Below are positions 7,582 to 16,632 of a DNA stretch of 33,335 nt, one piece after another; the stretch's first letter is position 1, and every line of letters begins with the position of its first letter. This DNA is from Chara braunii (taxonomy: Eukaryota; Streptophyta; Charophyceae; Charales; Characeae), in the NCBI GenBank assembly GCA_003427395.1, contig BFEA01000226.1, forward strand, positions 810,595 through 843,929, read 5' to 3'. The position numbers and the translations under genes were made by a program. The notes below the pieces were generated by a model. It searched no databases, was not told the origin of the DNA, and saw only the letters and a program-made list of their open reading frames with translations.

Positions 7582-7843
7582 GCCCTTCCCTGGCTTTAGA
7601 CCACCTCCTTAATGATCCCTACTAGCACCTTCCAACCATCCGACCCGTCGAGGTAGGCCTCCGGTATCGTTGGGGCAGGTCGCTCTCCTCGTCGGAAGGT
7701 TCGGCAACCCAACGTATAAAAATACCGAATCCCGTAATTTCCTAAAAGTTGGGTACACAAAAAGGGGTGGGGAAGCAGGGTTTAGCAAGAGAGTCCCTCA
7801 GGTTTGGCCATCTTCAATACGTACCTTGTAGTCTTCGTTTCCT

Positions 7844-8218
7844 TTAGTACTCGTTATCATAATCCCAGTAGTCCCCAAGTTCCGAGTCCGAGAAATCGGC
7901 GAGACACCGGTCCACCCAAGACCCGGCCTCCGAGCCTTCCCCCGTTACGTTCTCAAATCCCCAATCGTCCCCCTGTTCCGAACTCGTGGCTAGATTTGAC
8001 ACCCCTTCCCCCCTTTTCTCATCGTGAATCGAGGGCCCTTCCACTCTAGATCCCCCTCTCTCGACACCACCCCTTCCGAACCCTTGTCTCCCTTCCCTGC
8101 TACCGCGGGTCTTGCCGTTAGTCCATGAGGATCGAGGACAATAGGCAACGCCCTTCCATGAGGATCGAAGACAATAGGCAACGCCCTTTCCCTCGGAATT
8201 AAACCCCTTGGGTCCCAC
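7844..8218 (-). CDS. Possible short acidic-tailed protein in element A leader
   Basis: 124 codons on the minus strand beginning at an ATG, Gly/Arg-rich in the middle (REGRQGFGRGGVERGG), with an acidic C-terminus (DFSDSELGDYWDYDNEY). The start is within a 33-bp direct tandem duplication (8123-8155 and 8156-8188), which encodes two copies of GVAYC.RSSW. It could be the N-terminus of the element A polyprotein or a chance frame. Composition and position give only weak support, and no family is recognised. Confidence 0.25.
   Translation of the reverse strand: MGPKGFNSEGKGVAYCLRSSWKGVAYCPRSSWTNGKTRGSREGRQGFGRGGVERGGSRVEGPSIHDEKRGEGVSNLATSSEQGDDWGFENVTGEGSEAGSWVDRCLADFSDSELGDYWDYDNEY
8123..8188. 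repeat. 33-bp direct tandem duplication, two copies
   Basis: Each unit starts CCATGAGGATCGA and ends with GGCAACGCCCTT. The two copies differ at one position (GAGG versus GAAG). Confidence 0.9.
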
Positions 8219-8559
8219 ACATAAGGTATCTGTAGCCCCTCTCGAACCCCCTTTTCTTCTTTCTCCCTAGTGTCCACTATCTCTTCCCCATGTGCGGACC
8301 CACTCGCACAATTCTCCCGGACGACTCTTTCCCCCCCCTCTTTGATTGTTTTTCACCCTCATTCAAACCCCACAGGCAAACTCTTTTACCCTCTTAATTT
8401 GTAGATTTTCTCGAAGCAAACACACAAAAATATCCCACCTCCCAGCAAGGATCTGACCTGGATTTTCAGAAGTCGTAAGCAGGGCCAAAGTTGCAAGTAG
8501 GGCCGGCGCAGACCTGCAAAATCAAGAAATTTCAACACCCCAAGTCCCTTGCACCCAAA

Positions 8560-9104
8560 CAGCCCAGCAACCCCTCCATACAGAAAATAAGGCCTCAATC
8601 GAACACACGCCTAGACGTCGCCCCAAAAAAAATTGTCGTCGAAAAAGTCGTCGTGAAAAAAGTCGCGGTCAAAAGTCGCTGCCAAAAAGTGCCGAGGAAC
8701 ATCGATGCCGAAAAACCGCCGAAAAAGTCGACGCTGATATAAAAAAAAAAACCCTCCGCCACCTATCATGCTCGTCCTCCTTCAATTCGCGGTCCTTGAG
8801 CCAGCCGAGGCCGTTGAAGGAAGCTCATCCCCAGCCCAGCAACCCCTCCACACAGAAAATAAGGCCTCAATCAAACACACACCCAGACGTCGCCCCAAAA
8901 AAAAATCGTCGTCGAAAAAGTCGTCGTGAAAAAAGTCGCGGTCCAAAGTCGCTGCCAAAAAGTGCCGAGGAAAGTCCATACCGAAAAACCGCCGAAAAAG
9001 TCGACGCTGATATCTAAAAAAAAAACCTCCGCCACCTATCACGCTCGTCCTCCTTCAACTCGCGGTGCTTGAGCCAGCCGAGGCCGTGGGAGGAAGCTCA
9101 TCCC
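8560..9104. repeat. 272-bp tandem duplication in element A leader
   Basis: Two consecutive copies (8560-8831 and 8832-9104), both starting CAGCCCAGCAACCCCTCC and ending AAGCTCATCCC. Each contains a run of short A-tracts alternating with GTCG-type words at roughly 14-base spacing, and a longer A-tract (10-12 bases) near its middle. The second copy ends against the primer-binding site, so the duplicated unit is the untranslated leader of the element. The plus-strand open frames inside are Lys/Pro-rich translations of the A-tract run and are not called as genes. The 8219-8559 stretch beside it holds no recognisable feature. Confidence 0.85.
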
Positions 9105-9118
9105 CGGCAACGGTGCCA
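9101..9118 (-). other. Primer-binding site of element A, tRNA-Asp type
   Basis: The plus strand reads TCCCCGGCAACGGTGCCA. The 3' end of plant tRNA-Asp is TCCCCGGCAACGGCGCCA, a 17/18 match including the terminal CCA. It is three bases from the inferred LTR terminus at 9122, the normal distance. Asp primers are typical of some plant gypsy lineages (Athila/Tat group). Confidence 0.75.
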
Positions 9119-10014
9119 ATTTGTCCTACGGGGTCTCACCTACGATGGGCCTCGAGAGCCCAACCCCTGCCAACTCCTCTCCTTCGTCCCCTTATGCGCT
9201 AGTCAGGGGTCGTGAGGTTCCCTTTGACCGGGAGCTGCTCTTTTTAGAGAAATTGCCCGCTCCCCAGACTGCCAGTCCGGAGTTCGATTTTTGCCCCGAC
9301 GAGCAGTTGTTGGGCGGTTCATCGCCGCGGTCACCCGGATACGAGAGCAAAAAGACTTTGGCAAAATCAGCACCACGTCAATTGAATTCGACAAGGAAGA
9401 GAACTTACGTGCTAAGGGAAAAGAGACTGGACCCCGGTCGGTGCCGACTCGAGCTTGCGCCGAGCGACGAACTCTCCTTCGATTTAGTATCACATCCACC
9501 CGAGTGAGAGGTCGAGAAACTTCAATCAGATTACCATCACGATAACCGCATAGAGTGTTCGGGGGAAGAAGCCGAGTACGACAACAAAACAAAACTGAGC
9601 ACCATTGGGAAGGAGATTGAATTGGGCCGGGACCATTTCGGGCTGGCACCTAGCCCAACAACGAAAGCATGGAACAAATTGCGTCTCCCTAGAAGAGCCT
9701 CAAAGGGAACAACCGACGCGATCAAATAACCACCGTCTGGTAGAAATATTAGTGGGCGGCTCGCCGGTCAGGGTATTGCAGACCCCGTCGGCGACCTGGG
9801 TGGCCAGCTCCTCTCCCGCTCCCCGTTTCTGCCTTTTCCCCTCCTCTCCTTTTTTCCCCGCGGTCAGCGCTTCGCTTCTAGCAACAATCGAACCCCCCCG
9901 AATGGCTAGCCCCGCCCACGTTCGAGGACAACGACCGTCCTGGTAGTAAGCCCCCTCTCTCTCTTTCTTCCCTGGCCGCCGTTTTGTTACAGTCAGTCGG
10001 AGTCGAGCTCGCTC

Positions 10015-10018
<4 letters not shown>

Positions 10019-10099
<81 letters not shown>
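10019..10099. repeat. CT dinucleotide microsatellite
   Basis: Nearly perfect CT repeat inside the LTR-like unit, followed by CTATGCCTCTGCTACCCC, the start of a sub-repeat that recurs at about 10432. Confidence 0.95.
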
Positions 10100-10101
<2 letters not shown>

Positions 10102-10320
10102 GCCTCTGCTACCCCACCTTCGTCGGAGCCGAACTCGCCGAAGCCGTTGTCCACTGATCCGTCGGCTGCTCGTTCCCTCTCTTTCTCTGTCTCCCGGACT
10201 CTATCGTGGGTCAGCCAGTCGGAGTCGAGCTCGATCTGCCGCCCATTTGTCGTTCCCTCTCTCTCTTTCTCCCCTGGCTGTTGTTTCGTTACAATCAGTC
10301 GGAGTCGAGCCCGCTCACCG

Positions 10321-10322
<2 letters not shown>

Positions 10323-10360
<38 letters not shown>

Positions 10361-10361
10361 N

Positions 10362-10430
<69 letters not shown>
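10323..10430. repeat. CT dinucleotide microsatellite with an N
   Basis: Long CT repeat broken by a single N at 10361. The N probably stands for a collapsed or unresolved repeat length in the assembly. Confidence 0.95.
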
Positions 10431-10434
<4 letters not shown>

Positions 10435-10887
10435 TCTGCTACCCCACCTTCGTCAGAGTCGAACTCACCGAAGCCGCTGGCCGCTGGTCCGTCAGCTGCT
10501 CGTTCCCTCTCTTTCTCTCTTTCTCGGACTCTATCATGCCTCAGCCAGTCGGAGTCGAGCTCGATCAGCCGCTCATTCGTCGTTCGCTCTCTCTCCCACT
10601 CTCTCCCTCTCTTCCTCTGCCCCTGCTATGCCGCCTTCATCTGTTTCCGCAGACAGGGCAGTTCTCGTTGCTGATCAATCGGCCGCTTGTCCCTTCTCTC
10701 TCTCTCCCTCTTTCACTCTCCCTCTCCTTTTATTCGGTTGACGACCTCTCCCGGTCCGGAGCCCCTCTCCCACCGAGGTCCGCGACCTCTTCCTCTCGAT
10801 CGGACGTCACCGGCCGACCTTGAGTCTCCGGGCATGGCCGTCTCCTCACAAGCTCCCTTCGGTCCCCTTCACCGAGCGTTGCGCGCG

Positions 10888-11133
10888 CCCAGCCTATTCT
10901 TTCCTCCCCCCCCCCTTTGCGTAGCTTGCGGTCTGGGTTCTGGGGGCCTCTCCACTCTCAACTCCGACGCACTTTTTGGGGAGCCACCTCTGAGCGCCCC
11001 TCTTTAGGAGCCCAGCCTATTCTTTCCTCCCTTCCCCCTTTGCGTAGCTTGCGGTCTGGGTTCTGGGGGCCTCTCCGCTCTGAACTCCAACGCCCTTTTT
11101 GGGGAGCCGCCTCTGAGCGCCCCTCTTTAGGAG
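10888..11133. repeat. 123-bp tandem duplication inside the LTR-like repeat
   Basis: Units start at 10888 and 11011 with CCCAGCCTATTCTTTCC and run to CCCCTCTTTAGGAG. The left-hand copy (about 513-635) has only one unit. Most of the length difference between the two LTR copies is explained by this. Confidence 0.85.
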
Positions 11134-11740
11134 CGCGGACGCCCCTTCAATATACTCTCGCCGCGCTCTCTTCCCCCGTACGCCCGCTCATTCGCCTTCC
11201 TCCTTGCTTGCCCTCTCTCCCTCTCTCCCTCTCCCTGAGCTCCCCCTTTCTCTCTCTCTCCGAGCCCTTGGGTTCCTGGGCGATCGCTAGCGTGGTGGAT
11301 GCCGTCAGGCGGTCTCCGCGTCGCAAGCGCTCGCTTCGGACTCATGCGCCTCTCCCTAACTCGTACGCGTCCCTCCCCTTCTCTCTTCCCCTCTCTTTAT
11401 ACTTCCTGCCCGAACGATGTTGGCTGCCCTCCTCCCCGGTCACTTCGTGGCTTTTGGTGGCACGATCGAAGATTTTGCGAAATTTTTCACTTTCGCGAGC
11501 TTTCGCGCCTGATCGGACATTTCCGTTCTCAATCCTCCCCTCTCTTTTCCCCTCGAATCCTGCTTGTTGCTTGGTTTGTCGAGGGGATCTACATATCGCG
11601 GTTCTCCCCTTCTTGCTTTCGAGATTGCTCTCCTCCTTCTCCCGCTCCCGAGATTGGTCTCCGTCCCTCCTGCGGCATCCTTTTTCCTGGGCCTCGATCA
11701 GCTAGGATTCCAAAGTGATTCTGTTGTCGTCTTCATCTCT

Positions 11741-12992
11741 CCGCAGAGCTGGTCACACGGGACACCGATCCCCCTCTCTCACCCATTCTACCAATCCTCA
11801 ACGTAGTCGCTCTCCCGTTGGATCCAAAAGCTTCCCTTTGCCGCCCCTCTCCTCGATAAACGGTTATCGCGATGCTCCACCGACATTCTCCCGCCGACGT
11901 TTCTCCTCCCCTACTTCTCCTTCTCCCTCCATTTCTCACCCTCCGCAGGGATGGATTTTTCCGTGCTTCCGGTCCTGGTACGGCTTGCCGACGCCGTTGC
12001 TCAGAGACGGTTGCCAAGAAGCTGGCCGCGAGCAAACCTCCCACCCAAATCTTATTCACTCACCTGGGAACTGACCGCCACAACCTCCAATCGCGACAGT
12101 CGAGGCTATGGCTCATCTAGCCTGTGTCATTCGTCCGTCCCCCCTGACAGTTATCAAATTTTCGAAGGACCGCGCGCCCCCTTTTTGGGCCGTCGTCTGC
12201 TACAACTTCTTTATCGACTCTTCCCAGCCTACGGCCTCTGCTCGATCCAAGTTACTTCCTTCACCAGCCAATCACCCATTCTCATGCTCTTGCATGGGAT
12301 TCCCCCCCCCCCCTGCACCCCAATTTCATCCCTGAGTGGTTACACCTAAGCTTAGCTAGGCATCACGTGATCTGCCCCTTACGAGCTAGCCATGCAACTG
12401 TACTGCCAAGGGGCCCACCATGCCTCTGGACCTCCGGTCCATTTAGATCCAGCAGACGCTTGCCTCGTCATTCACACCATCGGGGGGGACGATCATCCCA
12501 ACTTAAGCACACTGATTCTCTTTGACGCCGTAGTGATCTAACCGTAGATCGTCCAGATCCCTACTCTGTGTTGCCCCGCGTCATTGGTCCATAGCCGTTC
12601 AGCCGGCCGTCGTGTCTCGCCCACCTTACTGTGACCGATCATCCCACCATGTAGCGGCGCCTCAAGGCGAAGCCCCCACACCCTTGCGTCCGTACCCAAG
12701 CTCAGCCATGGCCCCGTCCTCTTCCCCGCGGCGGCCCGGTGGCTTCCGATAGCCCCGTCTCGTGCCCCCGTTTGGTTCCTTCGTCCCCAGCGCTTCAGTG
12801 CCCTGGTCCAAAGTTACCCCCTTTCTCTTGCCTTCTAAGAATGGGCCTTGAGAACTCCAATTTTTGTCGTCCGTGCAACCCCGCTCATGACCTGGCGTCG
12901 ACTGCCCCCAAAGACCCTAGGATTGCCCCAAAAAAACCCTCAAGCCTCATACGACCATGCATCCAAACATAAAAAAAAAAGAAACATGCAAT
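11741..12992. other. Region without a recognisable gene
   Basis: GC-rich, Ser/Pro/Arg-rich translations on several frames, none with a recognisable domain. A plus-strand frame at 12108-12335 and one at 12739-12972 exist but show no motif. An A-rich/T-rich junction (12972-13010) separates this stretch from the Penelope-like element. Confidence 0.6.
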
Positions 12993-13349
12993 TTATTTAT
13001 TTATTTTTTTGTGAAAAGAGTGCGCTCGGCTGGTAGGCAGCCACCCGACACCGCTTCCCCTTGTATTCACGCTCACAAAATTACGCCCTTTCTCCCAATG
13101 GAACTCTAAAACCCACTCCAACGCTTTCACGACTTCAGGATGTGGCAAACGACTAAACATATCCTTTATATCGAATGCGCGCACTGCAACAAACGGATGT
13201 CGTAGGCGTATCGTATTGTTGATCTTTTTCAGCCTCATGGTCAACTGCGATACAACTGGCAAATTGAAGTGGTAATCCCTTGGTAGTTTGGATAGCAAGA
13301 AGTTCAAACCCTCCGCCACTACCCTGCCTGTCCGGATCATGGGTTCCAC
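12993..13349 (-). pseudogene. Penelope-like reverse transcriptase core, 3'-truncated
   Basis: Minus-strand frame with GRVVAEGLNFLLSKLPRDYH near its start, and later VAVRAFDIKDMFSRLPH, the first-aspartate motif of RT in the Penelope style (compare the fD-x-x-x-[LM]-[YF]-[ST]-x-[IL]-P-H wording of that family). FVSVNTRG follows. The D of FDIKDMF should be the first metal-binding aspartate. The Y/F-x-DD motif should lie about 60-100 residues further on, but the sequence changes to A/T-rich DNA with TTTA repeats at about 13010. Loss of the 3' part is unusual for target-primed elements, which normally lose the 5' end. Confidence 0.6.
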
Positions 13350-13378
13350 ATAAGTAGGGCAGATAGGGCGATACCGCG

Positions 13379-14044
13379 TCAGATCCTTATGTTTTGGAAT
13401 AACATAGGATGACCCAATACGTTCCTTCTCGTCCCATTTAGCGAGAGGTCGTAATGCAACATTCTCTCTCTCAAGACAACACTCTTGTGTGCCTCTACGA
13501 TCTTATTTGCAGGATTCAAAACAAAAGTCTGCATCATTGCTTCATAATAAAGCTTTGGACACGTGACAACTGTTTCTCCTTGGTTTCGATCAAGAGGAGT
13601 CAATACCATTCTTTCAAAAAGCTTCTCGGTTTCCAAAACTGCCTCCATGGGGAGGGCAGTAGGTAAGCACTCCCTATCACTCATGACGCAATCGATCAGC
13701 ATCTTGGCAGTGTGATTGGTGGTGCATTGCCTTGAAGATTCCTCCAATTTTTTAAACCATCATGAATCTCGGTTCTCAACAAACCAAGACGATCCAAATT
13801 CGTTGTCTTCATAATATTGTTAGCATTTGTCAACATGGGATGTTCCACCATATCCTTGTTCAAGCGAAAGCGAACATGCCCGTCCTTTCTTGGATAGGGT
13901 AGGCCTGCGCATTGGCAGGTAAGCACATATGTCGGGCTGCGAAAGCCCGGTGGTTGTGTAGTAACTCGCCGACCGTCCATTTTTCCACCTAAACGATTCG
14001 AGTCTTCTTTCGTGCACGTCGCAAGAAACAAGTAGGCAGGTCAC
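13379..14044 (-). pseudogene. Penelope-like element, region preceding RT
   Basis: Minus-strand frames, shifted relative to each other near 13720. The block at 14031-13748 contains TYVLTCQCAGLPYPRKDGHV and LGLLRTEIHDGLKNWRNL. The block at 13747-13379 contains VLTPLDRNQGETVVTCPKLY, resembling the 'DKN-G..VV' motif that opens the Penelope RT region (RT1), and ANKIVEAHKSVVLRERML. It bridges the endonuclease and the catalytic RT. A frameshift at about 13370 separates it from the RT core. Confidence 0.5.
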
Positions 14045-14136
14045 AGTTCATCATCACGTCGTTAACTACCTTACACAACTCAACCAATCTTAACCTGTCA
14101 TGAAAATTCACCCTAATTAGTAGGTCAGAGCTTAGG

Positions 14137-14478
14137 CTAAAGGTCGAACTTATCTACGAACACCCAAAACAGCAATCTGCGAAGGTACTTCCGAGTTGAT
14201 TTTTTCGTGAAATCCTTTATAACCTTGTGCAAGCGCAACATCGAGCGCATTCCCCACTTATATATGCTAGCAAGCCCCCTGCCATTTCTTAACAACGCAA
14301 TCAAAACCTTCTTCTTCAGACTGCTGGCCTGTGGTTTCCAAGACCTCACATGCTCAATCCTAAAAACACCTCCTCCATCAAATTTCTCCTTACAATCCTT
14401 CAAGAGGTAAGTATCCGTACCATGTCTCATCATGGAGAACCAAAAGCGTTTGAAATCTTCCACGCCACTGGCAAACAC
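14137..14478 (-). pseudogene. Penelope-like element, basic helical block
   Basis: 113 codons in one minus-strand frame, opening FASGVEDFKRFWFSMMRHGT, with a Lys/Arg-rich middle (WKPQASSLKKKVLIALLRNG) and a C-terminal helix ending LLFWVFVDKFDL. It lies between the GIY-YIG block and the pre-RT block. It may include the C-terminal part of the endonuclease domain plus a linker. No independent family is recognised. Confidence 0.35.
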
Positions 14479-14739
14479 TCCAAAGATACGTGAACCAACA
14501 TCATCACTTTCCTTGAGAATTTACAAGAAGTTAAGACGCCAGTCATGGGAGGTCTAGACTCAAAAACATAACGGTGCAATCACGCGACAACTGCCTGCCA
14601 GATGTTTGCCCGACTTTGCCCGTTCGTGCTTACCTTTACTGCGCTTTCGGCTTGACACCGGAGGTATTAAGGAACGGGGACCATTGTTAAATCCACCGGG
14701 ATGAGAACATAATTCTCAATACTGAACGTACTCAACCAT

Positions 14740-14997
14740 CTATAAAAATGGTTAGACTTCGTGTCCGGCAAGCGTACAGGTGCTCATGCCAACGTACATC
14801 AAGATGCCTCGTGGTTTTACCCACATATTGGGACTACAGTACGGGGAAACTGCTACGTACACACATTCGGTAAGCTTCACGAAATTTGTCCCAAACTGAT
14901 CATAAAGACGTAACCAAGAGTCCATGAGCTTACGGTTCCAACGAAGAATTTCTGATACTGATAAACATAAAATAGCTAGACGAAGTAATTCCTCCAC
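14740..14997 (-). pseudogene. GIY-YIG endonuclease domain, frameshifted (Penelope-like)
   Basis: The minus strand reads MEELLRLAILCLSVSEILRW and later TECVYVAVSPYCS in one frame. After a one-base shift near 14830 it reads QYVGKTTRHLDVRWHEHLYA. Together these give the GIY-YIG pattern: a VYV strand, a YVGKT strand, then R-W-x-E-H with the catalytic Arg. In target-primed retroelements this nuclease nicks the target DNA. Without correcting the frame the second half is invisible, because the uncorrected frame reads MYVGMSTCTLAGHEV and stops. The catalytic Glu further downstream was not located with confidence. Confidence 0.65.
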
Positions 14998-15017
14998 CCT
15001 AGCGTCAACACCTTTAC

Positions 15018-15296
15018 TTACTGCTCTCCACTTCGTAAGGCAACCAACAATTCTCCAAAGTTAAGGAATAGTAAACCCTCTTCAGCTTCCTTGTTCGCTT
15101 CCCCTCCGTTCCCTGCATCGGGGTCCGTTCCTTGTAAGGCCGCTTCCTCTTCCTCCTTGTCGGTACCATAAGCAACTCTTGTGCGATGGACAGCTATGTC
15201 GAAGATAGCTTCAGACTTACTGCTATAAGGAATTCCCTCTTCCTTGCACAAGTTCTGGAGCACGAGGGCATCAAGACACTTCAACTCATGCATCAC
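15018..15296 (-). pseudogene. SAP-like DNA-binding domain of the Penelope-like element
   Basis: Residues about 2-42 read HELKCLDALVLQNLCKEEG, then IPYSSKSEAIFDIAVHR. This fits the helix-extended loop-helix SAP pattern (L-x-x-L-x-x-x-x-L-x-x-x-C/L-x-x-x-G-[IL]-x-x-x-x-[KS]-x-x-x-[IL]). SAP domains bind AT-rich or scaffold-attached DNA. An acidic, Glu-rich tail follows (DKEEEEAALQGTDPDAGNGG). The block is separated from the acidic N-terminus by an in-frame stop at about 15306 and from GIY-YIG by a frameshift near 15010. The opposite strand is open over 15186-15842, but it has no motif. Confidence 0.5.
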
Positions 15297-15305
15297 CTGT
15301 TTTTT

Positions 15306-15722
15306 TTATTTCAAATGCCCCCGATTGAAGCCGAAATCTTCTTCTTGCAAATGGAACCAGGAGTCTTCTTTGGTGTAGGTGTCTTCGTTTGTTCCTGGCC
15401 TTCGATCTTCAGAAACCTTACTATAAGGTTGACTGGTCCACTCGTCTTCCGTGGAACACGCTTGGGAGGCAGCTCCATGGTTGGGTTCGTCTTCGAAGAC
15501 AGGCTCTTCTCCTCGTTTCCTTTTTTCAATGATGCAGAGATTATGAGTCTTAGCACTCAATTCCTCCATTTCGCTGCTGCTTGCGCTGCTCTCAGACCCA
15601 AGGCTCGCTCGACACACCTTTTGTTTGCCCTTGGCCACTACCATGCAAAACTCGTTGACTGCTTCTTGTATTTCATGTTTAAACCACCAGTACTTGGCCC
15701 AGCTATTGAAGCCGAGCCTCAA
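15306..15722 (-). pseudogene. Acidic N-terminal region of the Penelope-like ORF
   Basis: 138 codons beginning near an inverted-repeat arm. It has KHEIQEAVNEFCMVVAKGKQ, then a Ser/Glu-rich stretch (GSESSASSSEMEELSAKTHN) and a long disordered, charged tail. It ends one stop before the SAP-like block. It is probably the N-terminus of the same protein, and I see no known domain in it. The head of the frame overlaps the 23-bp inverted-repeat arm at 15679-15701, so the true start may have been replaced by the repeat cluster. Confidence 0.4.
15679..15701 (+). repeat. Left arm of a 23-bp inverted repeat
   Basis: TTAAACCACCAGTACTTGGC plus CCA. The exact reverse complement is at 17027-17049. Together the arms enclose the compound tandem repeat cluster. 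Confidence 0.9.
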
Positions 15723-15878
15723 TATGCCCTGCGCGCCAATTTTTGCCGAGCCTGTGGGGAGTGGGAAAAAATACGCGACATCTGCTGCTGCAAGCAGGTA
15801 CCGCCCCTTCCTTTAGACCTGCTGCCAGCAGATGGAACGTAAACAGGCCGTCGTTTTCTTGTTTCCATTCACGCATTC

Positions 15879-15909
<31 letters not shown>

Positions 15910-16066
15910 CTCACGCATTCAACGCTCCCGTGAAGGATCTTCTTCTTCAAAAAAAAAAGCCAAAAAAAAAAAAAAGAGAGAAACGTGAACGCCGTGCAGA
16001 AGTGAAGCCAGATACATGCATCGAAGTTGCAACGTTACACTGCCTCTGGGACCTGAGGCAATGAAT

Positions 16067-16089
16067 GCTCCCCGTCTCTCACGGGGAGC
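16067..16089. repeat. Perfect hairpin, copy 1 of 3
   Basis: Inverted repeat GCTCCCCGT / ACGGGGAGC with a 5-base loop. Directly upstream, GCCTC and GAGGC can form a second small stem. Identical copies are at 16276-16298 and 16610-16632. Confidence 0.9.
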
Positions 16090-16275
16090 AAGTGCAGAAA
16101 CAGCCAACTATCTTATTATCAAAAAAAAAAAGAAAAAAAATGAAAAGGGGGAAACGGGAAACAGGCATCTGAACGTGATTGGCCTGAGATTCATACAACG
16201 TCGTGCAGCAGTGAAGCCAGATACATGTGTCGAAGTTGCAACGTCACACTGCCTCTGGGACCTGAGGCATTGAAT

Positions 16276-16298
16276 GCTCCCCGTCTCTCACGGGGAGC
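16276..16298. repeat. Perfect hairpin, copy 2 of 3
   Basis: Same nine-base stem and five-base loop as the copy at 16067. Confidence 0.9.
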
Positions 16299-16609
16299 AA
16301 GTGCAGAAACAGCCAACGATCTGATTACCAAAAANGCCTGCGGGGAGTGGGAAAAAATACGGGACATCTGCTGCTGCAAGCAGGTACCGTCCCTTCCTTT
16401 AGACCTGCTGCCAGCAGATGGAACGTAAACAGGCCGTCGTTTTCTTGTTTCCACTCACGCATTCAATGCTCCCGTGAAGGATCTTCTTCCAAAAAAAAAA
16501 AAGCCAAAAAAAAAAAAAGAGAGAAACGTGAACGCCGTGCAGCAGTGAAGCCAGATACATGCGTCGAAGTTGCAGCGTCACACTGCCTCTGGGACCTGAG
16601 GCATTGAAT

Positions 16610-16632
16610 GCTCCCCGTCTCTCACGGGGAGC
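16610..16632. repeat. Perfect hairpin, copy 3 of 3
   Basis: Same nine-base stem and five-base loop as the copy at 16067. The stem is unchanged although flanking bases differ between copies. Confidence 0.9.

Larger units (their letters stand above)
1..11735 (-). mobile_element. Element A: large LTR retrotransposon lacking pol, antisense
   Basis: Seen: a sequence of about 1.2 kb at 1-1232 recurs at about 10432-11735. Next to the second copy, a near-perfect tRNA-Asp primer site (9101-9118) lies three bases inside a TG terminus at 9122. Between the copies, minus-strand coding sequence runs in the order modular region, gag-like, aspartic protease. Known: this is the layout of a gypsy-type LTR element read right to left, with 5' LTR, primer site, gag, protease and 3' LTR. 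Inferred: the 5' LTR is 9122-11735, and the 3' LTR is cut by the window edge. Odd: reverse transcriptase, RNase H, integrase and a polypurine tract are all absent, because the protease reading frame runs directly into the LTR. Many frameshifts mark it as an old or non-autonomous copy. The LTR assignment would fail if sequence left of the window does not continue like 9122-10432. Confidence 0.65.
9122..11735 (-). repeat. Candidate 5' LTR of element A, about 2.6 kb
   Basis: Bounded by TG at 9122 (three bases from the primer site) and CA at 11734-11735, where similarity with the left-hand copy ends. It holds CT microsatellites and a pyrimidine-rich unit repeated in part: the CAGTCGGAGTCGAGC word occurs near 10000, 10210, 10300 and 10550, and the CTACCCCACCTTCGTC word near 10110 and 10440. 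It also holds an extra 123-bp tandem unit. The 9122-9950 part has no partner inside the window. No gene is supported in this interval. If the boundary is right, the 5-bp target duplication should be TCTCT (11736-11740). Confidence 0.6.
12993..15722 (-). mobile_element. Penelope-like element remnant with N-terminal SAP and GIY-YIG domains
   Basis: Minus-strand coding blocks in order: acidic N-terminus (15722-15306), SAP-like helix pair (15296-15018), GIY-YIG endonuclease (about 14997-14740), unassigned basic block (14478-14137), pre-RT blocks (14044-13379) and RT (13349-12993). Known: ordinary Penelope elements have GIY-YIG at the C-terminus. The Naiad/Chlamys group, reported from green algae and protists, has it at the N-terminus, as here. 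Reading frames change at least five times, so the copy is dead. The RT catalytic DD box is not present because homology ends near 13010, inside RT. The group assignment rests on domain order and motifs only. Confidence 0.65.

Noticed and set aside
8560-9042. Lys/Arg-rich frames in the 272-bp duplication, as possible basic proteins
   Set aside because: They are made of A-tract repeats, interrupted by stops, and lie in the untranslated leader next to a primer site.
15186-15842. Plus-strand frame of 218 codons
   Set aside because: It is antisense to the SAP-like and acidic N-terminal blocks, which are collinear with GIY-YIG and RT, and it runs into the repeat cluster. No motif was seen.
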